Origin: JACCQS01 sp963766765
GTDB lineage: Bacteria; Actinomycetota; Actinomycetes; Mycobacteriales; Geodermatophilaceae
Direction of reading: 5' to 3'
DNA length: 64,000 bases
Assembly: GCA_963766765.1 (NCBI GenBank)
Contig: CAVYBR010000005.1
Span: 233,455 to 297,454 of the forward strand
The position numbers and the translations under genes were made by a program. This document shows, piece after piece, positions 20,081-27,599 of this stretch (its first letter is position 1; each line of letters begins with the position of its first letter). The notes beneath the pieces are model-generated. The model did no database searches. It worked only from the letters and a program-made list of their open reading frames with translations, and was not told the origin of the DNA.

Positions 20081-21856
20081 ATGACGAACAGCGACGGAAC
20101 ACCGGCCTCGCGAGCACGCCGCGAACGTGACGTGGCCAGCCTGGTGAGTCAGGTCGCCTTCCTCGAAGAAGAGGTGACCGCGCTGCGCCGCCGGGTCACC
20201 GAGGGGCCGCGCCAGTCCCGGCTGCTCGAGGAGCGCCTGGCTGAGGCCGAGGGTCGGGCGAGCTTCCTCTCCGAGCGCAACGACCGGCTCGCCGAGACCC
20301 TTCGTGAGGCGCGGGAACAACTGCTGACCCTGCGCGAGGAAGTCGACCGCCTGGCCCAGCCGCCGAGCGGGTACGGGATCTTCCTGAACCAGCACGACGA
20401 AGAGACCGTCGACATCTTCACCGGCGGCCGCAAACTTCGGGTGTCGGTGTCCCCGAACGTCGACATGGAGGGACTCCTGCACGGCCAGGAGGTCATGCTC
20501 AACGAGGCGATGAACATCGTCGCGGCCACCGGGTTCGAGCGGGCCGGCGACGTCGTGATGCTGAAGGAGATCCTGCAGCCGGTCGAGGGGATCCCGGCCC
20601 GGGCCCTGGTGATCGGGCACACCGACGAAGAGCGGGTCGTCTACCTCGCCGAGACGCTGCGCGACGCCCCATTGCGGATCGGGGACTCGCTGCTGCTGGA
20701 GTCGCGGTCCGGCTACGCCTACGAACGGATCCCCAAGAGCGAGGTCGAGGAACTCATCCTCGAAGAGGTTCCGGACATCGACTACGGCGACATCGGGGGA
20801 CTTGCCCGCCAGATCGAGCAGATCCGCGACGCCGTCGAGCTGCCGTTCCTGCACTCCGAACTCTTCCGTGAGTACGAACTGCGTCCGCCGAAGGGCATCT
20901 TGCTGTACGGCCCGCCGGGTTGTGGCAAGACGCTGATCGCCAAGGCGGTGGCGAACTCGCTGGCCAAGCAGATCGCCGCCGAGCGCGGCGAGGGTGAGGG
21001 CCGGTCGTTCTTCCTGAACATCAAGGGCCCGGAACTGCTGAACAAGTACGTCGGCGAGACCGAGCGCCACATCCGGCTGGTCTTCCAACGGGCCCGGGAG
21101 AAGGCGAGCGAGGGCACTCCGGTCATCGTGTTCTTCGACGAGATGGACTCGATCTTCCGGACCAGAGGGTCAGGTGTCTCGTCCGACGTCGAGAACACGA
21201 TCGTCCCGCAGTTGCTGTCCGAGATCGACGGCGTCGAAGGCCTGGAGAACGTCATCGTGATCGGGGCCTCCAACCGGGAGGACATGATCGACCCGGCCAT
21301 CCTGCGTCCCGGTCGGCTGGATGTGAAGATCAAGATCGAACGCCCGGACGCCGAAGCTGCGCGGGACATCTTCACGAAGTACCTCACGACCACGGTGCCG
21401 ATCCATGACGACGACCTCGGCGAACACGGCGGGAACCCGGATGCGACGGTCGCCGCGATGATCCAGGGCGCGGTCGAGCGGATGTACTCCGAACTCGAGG
21501 AGAACCGCTTCCTCGAGGTCACCTATGCCAACGGCGACAAGGAAGTCCTCTACTTCAAGGACTTCAACTCCGGCGCCATGATCCAGAACATCGTCGACCG
21601 GGCTAAGAAGATGGCGATCAAGGATCACCTGGAGTCCGGCGCCCGTGGCGTACGGATCGGGCACCTGATGGCCGCGTGTGTGGACGAGTTCAAGGAGAAC
21701 GAGGATCTGCCCAACACGACCAACCCGGATGACTGGGCGCGGATCTCGGGCAAGAAGGGCGAGCGCATCGTCTACATCCGGACGCTGATCTCAGGTAAGG
21801 GCAACGACTCCGGCCGGGCGATCGATACGGCGACCAACACCGGCCAGTACCTCTAA
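20081..21856 (+). CDS. arc: Proteasome-associated AAA ATPase (ARC/Mpa)
   Basis: A 591-residue hexameric unfoldase that binds Pup-tagged proteins and feeds them into the 20S proteasome. A coiled coil (about 20-75) binds Pup; two OB folds follow (about 80-230); the AAA domain has Walker A GPPGCGKT at 277-284 and Walker B Asp353-Glu354. The C-terminal residues GQYL carry the penultimate tyrosine used to open the proteasome gate. ATG 20081 is chosen over 20066 because GGAGGTG precedes it by about 6 nt. It opens the Pup-proteasome locus but is separated from dop by two lipoprotein genes. Confidence 0.97.
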   Translation: MTNSDGTPASRARRERDVASLVSQVAFLEEEVTALRRRVTEGPRQSRLLEERLAEAEGRASFLSERNDRLAETLREAREQLLTLREEVDRLAQPPSGYGIFLNQHDEETVDIFTGGRKLRVSVSPNVDMEGLLHGQEVMLNEAMNIVAATGFERAGDVVMLKEILQPVEGIPARALVIGHTDEERVVYLAETLRDAPLRIGDSLLLESRSGYAYERIPKSEVEELILEEVPDIDYGDIGGLARQIEQIRDAVELPFLHSELFREYELRPPKGILLYGPPGCGKTLIAKAVANSLAKQIAAERGEGEGRSFFLNIKGPELLNKYVGETERHIRLVFQRAREKASEGTPVIVFFDEMDSIFRTRGSGVSSDVENTIVPQLLSEIDGVEGLENVIVIGASNREDMIDPAILRPGRLDVKIKIERPDAEAARDIFTKYLTTTVPIHDDDLGEHGGNPDATVAAMIQGAVERMYSELEENRFLEVTYANGDKEVLYFKDFNSGAMIQNIVDRAKKMAIKDHLESGARGVRIGHLMAACVDEFKENEDLPNTTNPDDWARISGKKGERIVYIRTLISGKGNDSGRAIDTATNTGQYL

Positions 21857-21896
21857 CCGTCGAGTCCGGGGAGACCTGGCGATCCAGCATGCGCGT

Positions 21897-22784
21897 ATGG
21901 GCGTGACCGTTCACCAGCGGCGAAGCGTGCGGCTCCCGGCCGCAGTCATCCTGAGCGCAGTGCTCATGACCGGCTGTGTGTCCAGGGTCCCGGGACAGCC
22001 AGTGACCCCTGCGGGCTCAGACGGGGCGCCGGTCGAAGTCTTCGAGCAAGTGGATCCGCCGACGCTGGGCAGTTGCCTGGACACTGTCCACGGTGGCGGC
22101 AATGCCCTGAGCCCGCCGGCGACCGTGGATTGCGCCAGCCCGCATGGTGCAGAGATCGCCAAGGTCGTGGAGATCCCGGAATCTCTGCGCGAGAGCTATC
22201 CCACCGAGGCGGACCTGGACTCCCCAGCCTGGGCGGAGGTCCTCTATGGCGACGACGGTTGCGGGGAGTACCTGTTGGACAACCACTACCTGGGCGCCCG
22301 TGACCAGGACAACCTCCTGACCGACGTGTTCGCCTGGGTGCCCAAGCGAGTGGCCTGGGACGGCGGGGCCGCGTGGGTTGCGTGCGTCGTCGAGTACGAG
22401 CCCGGTGCGGACGCGAACGCACCCGGCCGGATAGCTCAGGCGATGCGCGGCCCCGATGCAGCCAGTTTCCGGGAATGCTGGTTCGGTCCGGAAGTGGTCT
22501 ACGACCGAGTGCCGTGCAGCCAGCCGCATGACGCCGAACCCACTGGCGAGTCGGTGTATCCGGACGAGAACACGCCGTTTCCTGCCGACCCGTTGGCTCG
22601 TCAGCCGTTGGTCGAAGAGTGCGCCGCGTCGGCGATCGACTACCTCGAGCGCGACCTCCCCAGCGGATTCGCGGCAGCGGTCTATCTCCCCACGCCCGCG
22701 GACTGGGCGCTGTTTCCGAGCGGTGAGTGCGTCATTCTCGATGCCAGCGGCAGCCGTTGGACCGGCAGTGCCGTCGATGCGTGA
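21897..22784 (+). CDS. Cysteine-rich lipoprotein, septum-formation-like domains
   Basis: A 295-residue exported lipoprotein. The signal peptide ends in the lipobox LMTGC (cysteine at about 27). Ten or so further cysteines and two copies of a CxxPH(D/G)AE motif (VDCASPHGAEI at about 78-88; VPCSQPHDAEPTG at about 206-218) point to the Septum_form-type domain found in actinobacterial surface proteins; function unknown. The GTG/ATG rich start region lacks a clear ribosome-binding site, so 21897 is provisional. It is followed by a paralogue 28 bp downstream. The pair sits between arc and dop, an unusual place for envelope proteins. Confidence 0.75.
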   Translation: MGVTVHQRRSVRLPAAVILSAVLMTGCVSRVPGQPVTPAGSDGAPVEVFEQVDPPTLGSCLDTVHGGGNALSPPATVDCASPHGAEIAKVVEIPESLRESYPTEADLDSPAWAEVLYGDDGCGEYLLDNHYLGARDQDNLLTDVFAWVPKRVAWDGGAAWVACVVEYEPGADANAPGRIAQAMRGPDAASFRECWFGPEVVYDRVPCSQPHDAEPTGESVYPDENTPFPADPLARQPLVEECAASAIDYLERDLPSGFAAAVYLPTPADWALFPSGECVILDASGSRWTGSAVDA

Positions 22785-22812
22785 GCGGCCGTCGATGCGG
22801 GAGAGGCGATGG

Positions 22813-23646
22813 ATGAGAACGCCCAGCCGCGCTGCCGCGGCCGGCGCGACAGCTTTGACGCTCGCGCTCCTGTCCGCCTGTGGCACTGTGCTGACGGGCA
22901 CGGCCGAGTCAGCAGATCCGATTCCCGATCCGCCATCTGTCGGTACATGTCTGGCACTGCCCGGCAGCGACGTGGACAAAATGACCAGCTTGGTGAGCCG
23001 CGTCCGGTGCGACGATCCGGCATACACCGGGCAGGTGTTCGCAACACCTGACGTTGGAGTGCTCGGTGACGGGCCGCTCAGCACGCATGAACGCTCCGAC
23101 GTCGAAGAGGCGATCGGTTCGGCCTGCGATGACACCACGCTGGACGCATTTCTGGGTGCCGAAGAGGTGGAGACGCCGTTCGTACAGACGACGTTCTTCA
23201 CCCCGACTGAGCACCAGTGGTCGCTGGGCGCGCGCTGGGCCTACTGCGTCGTGACATATGGGGTCGACACCGTGCGACCAGCACCCGGCGTACTGGAGGG
23301 AGCGTTCGGTCGCAATCCGGCTGCTGATTACCGGACGTGCCTGCTGCTCGAGGGGTTTGTGCGGGTGCCGTGCTCGCAGCCACACGATGCGGAATACACG
23401 GGCGTCGTGATCGAGTTCGGCCCCAACCCGATCAATCCGCTCGAAGATCCGATGCTGCTCCCGCAGGCGCTGTCTGCCTGCCTGGAGGCGTTCGACGCCT
23501 ACGTCCGGCAGCCGCCGGACCCGCAACTGGACTACAGCGTCACCGAGCCGCCGCCGGCCGAATACGACCCCGCCGTCGGAGTCGACGTGACGTGCGCCGT
23601 CTACTACCAGGACTTGCTGCCGCGCAGCACCAGCGTCCGTGACTGA
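22813..23646 (+). CDS. Cysteine-rich lipoprotein, paralogue of the preceding gene
   Basis: A 277-residue lipoprotein. MRTPSRAAAAGA leads into a short hydrophobic stretch and the lipobox LLSAC (cysteine near 22). It shares with the preceding gene the motif VPCSQPHDAEYTG (about residue 180) and the domain order, so the two arose by duplication. The open frame runs far upstream through the first gene, but ATG 22813 is preceded by GGGAGAGG at a good distance and gives a proper signal peptide; ATGs 22777 and 22795 are alternatives that would add arginines. No enzyme motif is visible. A binding or structural role at the cell surface is inferred. Confidence 0.72.
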   Translation: MRTPSRAAAAGATALTLALLSACGTVLTGTAESADPIPDPPSVGTCLALPGSDVDKMTSLVSRVRCDDPAYTGQVFATPDVGVLGDGPLSTHERSDVEEAIGSACDDTTLDAFLGAEEVETPFVQTTFFTPTEHQWSLGARWAYCVVTYGVDTVRPAPGVLEGAFGRNPAADYRTCLLLEGFVRVPCSQPHDAEYTGVVIEFGPNPINPLEDPMLLPQALSACLEAFDAYVRQPPDPQLDYSVTEPPPAEYDPAVGVDVTCAVYYQDLLPRSTSVRD

Positions 23647-23688
23647 GTGAGTGAGTGAGCTGGACGACGGGATTCGGAGAGGCGCAAC

Positions 23689-23694
23689 TAGTCT
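23689..23694 (+). promoter_or_regulatory. -10 box TAGTCT of dop
   Basis: TAGTCT is followed by 6 nt and then ATG 23701, giving dop its own promoter after the lipoprotein genes. Confidence 0.5.
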
Positions 23695-23700
23695 GGATCC

Positions 23701-25209
23701 ATGAGTGTTCACCGGGTGATCGGTACCGAGGTGGAGTACGGCATCTCGGTGCCCGGCGAACCCGGCGCGAACCCGACTCTGCTGTCTGGACAGATTGTGA
23801 ATGCCTGGGCCGTGACGGACGCGCCCACCCTGCGCCGGCCGCGATGGGACTTCGAAGAGGAGTCTCCGCTTCGCGATGCGCGAGGATTCGACCTGTCTCC
23901 GGCAGCGGCCCTCGACCACAACGACCTGGATGAGGACCCGGGACTGGCAAATGTCATCCTCACCAACGGAGCTCGGCTCTACGTCGACCATGCCCACCCG
24001 GAGTACTCCACGCCGGAGGTGACCAATCCACGCGACGGAGTCCTCTGGGACAAGGCCGGCGAGCTGGTGATGGCCGAGGCGGCGAAACGGGCTGCGATGA
24101 TCCCCGGCCAGCCACGGATCGGCTTGTACAAGAACAACACCGATGGCAAAGGCACCTCGTACGGCTCGCACGAGAACTACCTGATGCGCCGCCAGACTCC
24201 CTTCGCCGAGATCGTCACCCACCTCATCCCGTTCTTCGTCAGCCGCCAGGTGATCTGCGGACAGGGCAGGGTCGGGCTGGGTCAGGACGGGCGGCGCAAC
24301 GGCTTTCAGGTTTCGCAGCGCGCGGACTTCTTCGAAGTAGAGGTCGGCCTGGAGACCACGTTGAAACGGCCGATCATCAATACCCGGGACGAGCCGCACG
24401 CCGACGCCGAGAAGTACCGGCGCCTGCACGTGATCATCGGCGACGCCAACCTCGCCGAGCTGTCGACGTACCTCAAACTCGGAACGACCTCCCTGGTGCT
24501 GGCGATGATCGAGGACGGGGAGATCGGCTTCGATCTCCGGGTCGAAGAGCCGGTCGGCACGCTGCACGCGGTCAGCCATGATCCCTCGTTGCAGGCGCTC
24601 ATCCGCTTGCATGACGGACGTCGGATGACTGCGCTGCAGCTCCAGTCGATCTACCTGGAAATGGCGACCACCTACGTTCACCGGATGGGCGTCGACGATC
24701 CGGAGACCAAGGACGTCCTCGAGCGGTGGGCCGAGGTGATCACCGATCTCGAACGCGATCCGATGTCTTGCGCCGACCGGCTGGACTGGGTCGCCAAACT
24801 GCGTCTGCTCGAGGGCTATCGGGAGCGGGACGGACTCGACTGGGGCGATTCCCGGCTCGCCTTGGTTGATCTCCAGTACAGCGACGTACGCCCCGAACGT
24901 GGGCTCTACCACCGGCTAGTGGCCAGGGGCGCGATGCAACGTCTGGTGTCCGACGCCGAGGTGAGCGCTGCCGCGCATCACCCGCCGACCGACACCAGGG
25001 CCTACTTCCGTGGGGAGTGTCTGCGCCGCTACCCGAAGAACGTCGCCGCGGCGTCGTGGGACTCGGTGATCTTCGACCTCGGTGCGGAGAATCTGGTGCG
25101 CATCCCAACCCTGGAGCCCAGGCGCGGGACCCGCGAGCACGTGGGGGAGTTGCTCGACTCCTGCGCCGATGCCCGGGAACTCGTCGACCGGCTGACCGGC
25201 GCCCGCTGA
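23701..25209 (+). CDS. dop: Pup deamidase/depupylase Dop
   Basis: A 502-residue enzyme of the carboxylate-amine ligase superfamily. It deamidates the C-terminal glutamine of Pup and removes Pup from tagged proteins. The start VHRVIGTEVEYGISVPGE has the metal-binding glutamate of the family; the loop at about 40-80, longer than in PafA, is the Dop-loop; Asp96 in LYVDHAHPEY is the catalytic aspartate. IGLYKNNTDGKGTSYGSHENYL and RPIINTRDEPHADAEKYRRLH are shared with PafA. Needed here because Pup ends in Gln. Length is normal. Confidence 0.97.
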   Translation: MSVHRVIGTEVEYGISVPGEPGANPTLLSGQIVNAWAVTDAPTLRRPRWDFEEESPLRDARGFDLSPAAALDHNDLDEDPGLANVILTNGARLYVDHAHPEYSTPEVTNPRDGVLWDKAGELVMAEAAKRAAMIPGQPRIGLYKNNTDGKGTSYGSHENYLMRRQTPFAEIVTHLIPFFVSRQVICGQGRVGLGQDGRRNGFQVSQRADFFEVEVGLETTLKRPIINTRDEPHADAEKYRRLHVIIGDANLAELSTYLKLGTTSLVLAMIEDGEIGFDLRVEEPVGTLHAVSHDPSLQALIRLHDGRRMTALQLQSIYLEMATTYVHRMGVDDPETKDVLERWAEVITDLERDPMSCADRLDWVAKLRLLEGYRERDGLDWGDSRLALVDLQYSDVRPERGLYHRLVARGAMQRLVSDAEVSAAAHHPPTDTRAYFRGECLRRYPKNVAAASWDSVIFDLGAENLVRIPTLEPRRGTREHVGELLDSCADARELVDRLTGAR

Positions 25210-25212
25210 CCG

Positions 25213-25608
25213 ATGCCTCGCGATGGCCTGTCCGCGGACGAGCTCGCATCGACCGCGGGGGAACGGGTGGTGCTGGAAGCGTTCCTGGACGGCTACCGCG
25301 ACGAGGTCGGCTGGTTTCACCAGGTGCTCGGTTCGGGTACTGGCGACAATCGACGGACGCACTCGCGCGAGTCCGAGTTTCAACTGGAGCCCGAGGAGAC
25401 GGTCCAGTCGCTGATCGAGGCCTATCGCCAGGCCTGTGCCACCTCGCGGTCGCTGGCCGCGGACCGGTCGCTGGACCAGACCGTTCCGCATGACCGGATG
25501 GGGAAGGTCTCGGCGCGCTGGATCTATGTCCATCTCATCGAGGAGACCGCCCGGCACGCCGGCCACATGGACATCCTGCGTGAGCAAATCGATGGTGTCG
25601 CGGGCTGA
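25213..25608 (+). CDS. DinB/DUF664-like protein with an internal deletion
   Basis: A 131-residue protein whose C-terminal part (GKVSARWIYVHLIEETARHAGHMDILREQIDG) is typical of the DUF664 branch of DinB-like proteins, where HAGH supplies metal ligands. In usual members ERxxLEAFLDGYR is followed by about 35 residues, including a histidine in V(K/R)HL, before the WF motif. Here LEAFLDGYRDEV runs straight into GWFHQVL, so that helix and its ligand are missing. The reading frame is intact, so this is an in-frame deletion, not a frameshift. It starts 3 nt after dop. The usual DUF664 is a putative thiol-dependent enzyme; this one may have lost its metal site. Confidence 0.68.
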   Translation: MPRDGLSADELASTAGERVVLEAFLDGYRDEVGWFHQVLGSGTGDNRRTHSRESEFQLEPEETVQSLIEAYRQACATSRSLAADRSLDQTVPHDRMGKVSARWIYVHLIEETARHAGHMDILREQIDGVAG

Positions 25609-25657
25609 CGGCCACGTGCAATCACACTGAGATGCCGAGCCCGTCACACTCCGCGGG

Positions 25658-25663
25658 TAGTGT
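25658..25663 (+). promoter_or_regulatory. Possible -10 box TAGTGT of pup
   Basis: TAGTGT lies 57 nt before the pup ATG, in the 112-bp gap after the DinB-like gene. It would give a leader of about 50 nt that includes the pup ribosome-binding site GGAGGAG. Confidence 0.3.
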
Positions 25664-25720
25664 CGAGCCACCTGGGAAGGCCCGCCCGCCTCGGCGGCCC
25701 GGCGCGATGGAGGAGAACCG

Positions 25721-25930
25721 ATGGCGACACGGGACACCGGCGGCCAGCAGCAGCGCAGCCGGGCGAAGGAAGACGACGCTCAGGTAGAGGACAGCGTCGA
25801 CACGACGACTGGCGAGCGCCACGAAAAGATGTCCGGCGATATCGACGCGATACTCGATGACATCGACGAGGTGCTCGAGGAGAACTCAGAGGAATTCGTC
25901 CGCCAGTACGTTCAAAAGGGCGGCCAATAG
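25721..25930 (+). CDS. pup: Prokaryotic ubiquitin-like protein Pup
   Basis: A 69-residue, largely disordered tag that is joined to lysines of target proteins by PafA. The C-terminal half IDAILDDIDEVLEENSEEFV forms the helix that binds the coiled coil of ARC, and the last three residues are GGQ. Because it ends in Gln rather than Glu, Dop must deamidate it before use. A strong GGAGGAG lies before ATG 25721. It lies between the DinB-like gene and the frameshifted endonuclease gene, ahead of the proteasome subunits. Confidence 0.98.
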   Translation: MATRDTGGQQQRSRAKEDDAQVEDSVDTTTGERHEKMSGDIDAILDDIDEVLEENSEEFVRQYVQKGGQ

Positions 25931-25962
25931 CCGTACTTGCGGATATTGCTTTCGAGGGCGAC

Positions 25963-26438
25963 TTGGCCAACAAGAGGTGTCCTGGCTGCGCGGACACAAA
26001 GCCAGAGAGTGAGTTTGGGCGGAACCGCGGGCGGCCAGACGGGCTTTCGTCCTACTGCAAGAGCTGCATGCGGCGGAAGTCGACAGAGGACTACCGCCGG
26101 AGACGTCGAGCAAGCGGTCATGAGCTACGACACGATCGCGGCCTCACGCCGAACGGCAGAGCGGACTGTGCGCGATTTGCCGCAGTGCCCCGGCCGCGCC
26201 CATAGACCATGACCACGACAGCGGGCTTGTGCGTGGAGTGTTGTGCTTCAACTGCAATGCCGGACTTGGGCTGTTCAAGGACCGTCCTGACTTCCTTGGT
26301 GCCGCGATGGCGTACTTGGAAGCTGCGCAGGGTGACCTCGAGTCAAAGAGCAAGCGGTGGCCGCGGGTGATCGAGCTGTACCCCCACCGCGGGCCCGAGA
26401 TCCACATCGACCAGTGGTGGCACCCGCTCGGCGCGTGA
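25963..26438 (+). pseudogene. Endonuclease VII-type HNH protein, frameshifted
   Basis: Two frames together encode one recombination endonuclease VII-like protein. The first, from TTG 25963, gives KRCPGCADTKPESEFGRN and YCKSCMRRK (first zinc cysteines) and reads into RGLTP near 26151. The second, open from 26124 to 26438, gives GLCAICRSAP, IDHDHDSGLVRGVLCFNCNAGLG, the second zinc pair and the catalytic His-Asp-His. A one-base shift at about 26149-26154 is needed to join them; each frame alone lacks half the protein. Genes of this type are known between pup and prcB in other actinobacteria, so position is conserved although the role is unknown. Sequencing error or real decay cannot be told apart here. 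Confidence 0.8.
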
Positions 26439-26480
26439 GCATCGCGGCTCGCCCCGGCCGAGCCAGTGTGGCGCCGCAGG

Positions 26481-26486
26481 TAGGGT
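26481..26486 (+). promoter_or_regulatory. Possible -10 box TAGGGT of prcB
   Basis: TAGGGT lies after the endonuclease gene and 26-72 nt before the candidate prcB starts, which would give prcB-prcA a promoter separate from pup. Confidence 0.35.
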
Positions 26487-26557
26487 TCTCAACAGAGGTC
26501 CAGCGAGTCTGAATGCGCTGGACAGCGATGCAGGCGACTGGGGTGAAGGGCGGTTTT

Positions 26558-27436
26558 GTGGCCGAACGAGGCGCGGGTTCATCGGGATTCCCGCCGGGCT
26601 ATCTGCGCGCGGCGGGATCGTCGTTCGTGGATTTCCTCGGCCAGGAGGCCTCGCATCTGCTGCCCGCCCGCGGATTGCCGGCCGGCTCGGGCGCGGGCCT
26701 GGCCCCGCACGCGACCACGATCGTCGCGGCGAGCTACCCCGGCGGTGTCGTCATGGGCGGCGACCGGCGGGCCACGATGGGCAACCTGATCGCCTCCCGC
26801 GATATCGACAAGGTCTTCGCCGCTGACGAGTACTCGGTCGTCGGCATCGCCGGCACGGCAGGGATTGCCGGCGAACTGGTCCGGCTCTTCCAGGTCGAAC
26901 TCGAGCACTACGAGAAGATCGAGGGCACGACCCTTTCCCTGGACGGCAAGGCAAATCGGCTAGCGGCCATGATCCGCGGCAATCTCGGTGCAGCCATGCA
27001 GGGCCTCGCTGTCGTTCCGCTCTTCGCCGGTGTCGACGTCCGGCCCGACCACGACCCCACCACCGACGAGGACTCCGTACACACCCCGGCCGCGTCGCTG
27101 CCCGGTCGGATCTTCGGCTACGACGTCACCGGCGGCCTGTACGAGGAGCGTGGCTATCACGCCGTCGGCTCCGGCTCCCTGTTCGCCAAGGGAAGCCTGA
27201 AGAAGACCTGGAACCAGCGAATGGGCGAGGACGAGGTCGTCCACGCCGTCGTCGAAGCGCTCTACGACGCGGCCGACGACGACTCCGCGACCGGCGGACC
27301 GGACATGGTCCGCGGCCTGATGCCGTCGATCTTCGTCGTCACCGCCGCCGGAACCGAGCGCCTGGACGACGCGGCCGTCACGACTGTCGCTGCCGAGGTC
27401 ATCGCGCAGCGCCAGCAGCAGGAGCCCACCCCGTGA
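26558..27436 (+). CDS. prcB: 20S proteasome beta subunit
   Basis: The catalytic subunit. From GTG 26558 the protein has 292 residues with a 52-residue propeptide (GYLRAAGSSFVDFLGQEASHLLP) that is cut to expose Thr53 of HATTIVAASYPGG as the N-terminal nucleophile. GGDRRATMGNLI and GIAGTAGIAGELVRLFQVELEHYEK match other PrcB proteins. ATG 26513 would add 15 residues; GTG 26558 is preferred because GAAGGG lies just before it and the propeptide then has the normal length. Its TGA forms a GTGA overlap with a duplicated 83-bp segment rather than with prcA directly. Confidence 0.96.
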   Translation: MAERGAGSSGFPPGYLRAAGSSFVDFLGQEASHLLPARGLPAGSGAGLAPHATTIVAASYPGGVVMGGDRRATMGNLIASRDIDKVFAADEYSVVGIAGTAGIAGELVRLFQVELEHYEKIEGTTLSLDGKANRLAAMIRGNLGAAMQGLAVVPLFAGVDVRPDHDPTTDEDSVHTPAASLPGRIFGYDVTGGLYEERGYHAVGSGSLFAKGSLKKTWNQRMGEDEVVHAVVEALYDAADDDSATGGPDMVRGLMPSIFVVTAAGTERLDDAAVTTVAAEVIAQRQQQEPTP

Positions 27437-27599
27437 CCCACCGCCCCGCGCGCGCCTCCGGCTCCGGTCCTCACTCGCTGGCGCTCGCTGCGATCCTCAC
27501 CGGAGGCACCCGCTCATGACCCACCGCCCCGCGCGCGCCTCCGGCTCCGGTCCTCACTCGCTGGCGCTCGCTGCGATCCTCACCGGAGGCACTCGCTCA
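27434..27599 (+). repeat. 83-bp tandem duplication between prcB and prcA
   Basis: Two units (27434-27516 and 27517-27599) differ at one base (C or T near the end). Each begins with the TGACCCA that follows a start codon and ends just before the next ATG. Each holds a 28-codon ORF: GTG 27433-27519 and ATG 27516-27602. The chain of overlaps is prcB stop/GTGA, ATGA, and ATGA at prcA, so ribosomes could pass from gene to gene. The unit also contains CCTCACTCGCTGGCGCTCGC, similar to an intergenic element near 41010. Confidence 0.9.
27537..27590 (+). promoter_or_regulatory. Potential hairpin covering the prcA ribosome-binding site
   Basis: GCCTCCGG (27537-27544) is complementary to CCGGAGGC (27583-27590), which contains the GGAGG that precedes prcA ATG 27599 by 9 nt. 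A second register, CTCCGGT with ACCGGAG, hides the same site. The first repeat unit can form the same structure in front of the second mini-ORF. Confidence 0.5.

Noticed and set aside
22909..24912. 667-codon open frame on the minus strand
   Set aside because: It lies antisense to dop and the second lipoprotein and has no recognisable domain; long antisense frames are expected in GC-rich coding DNA.
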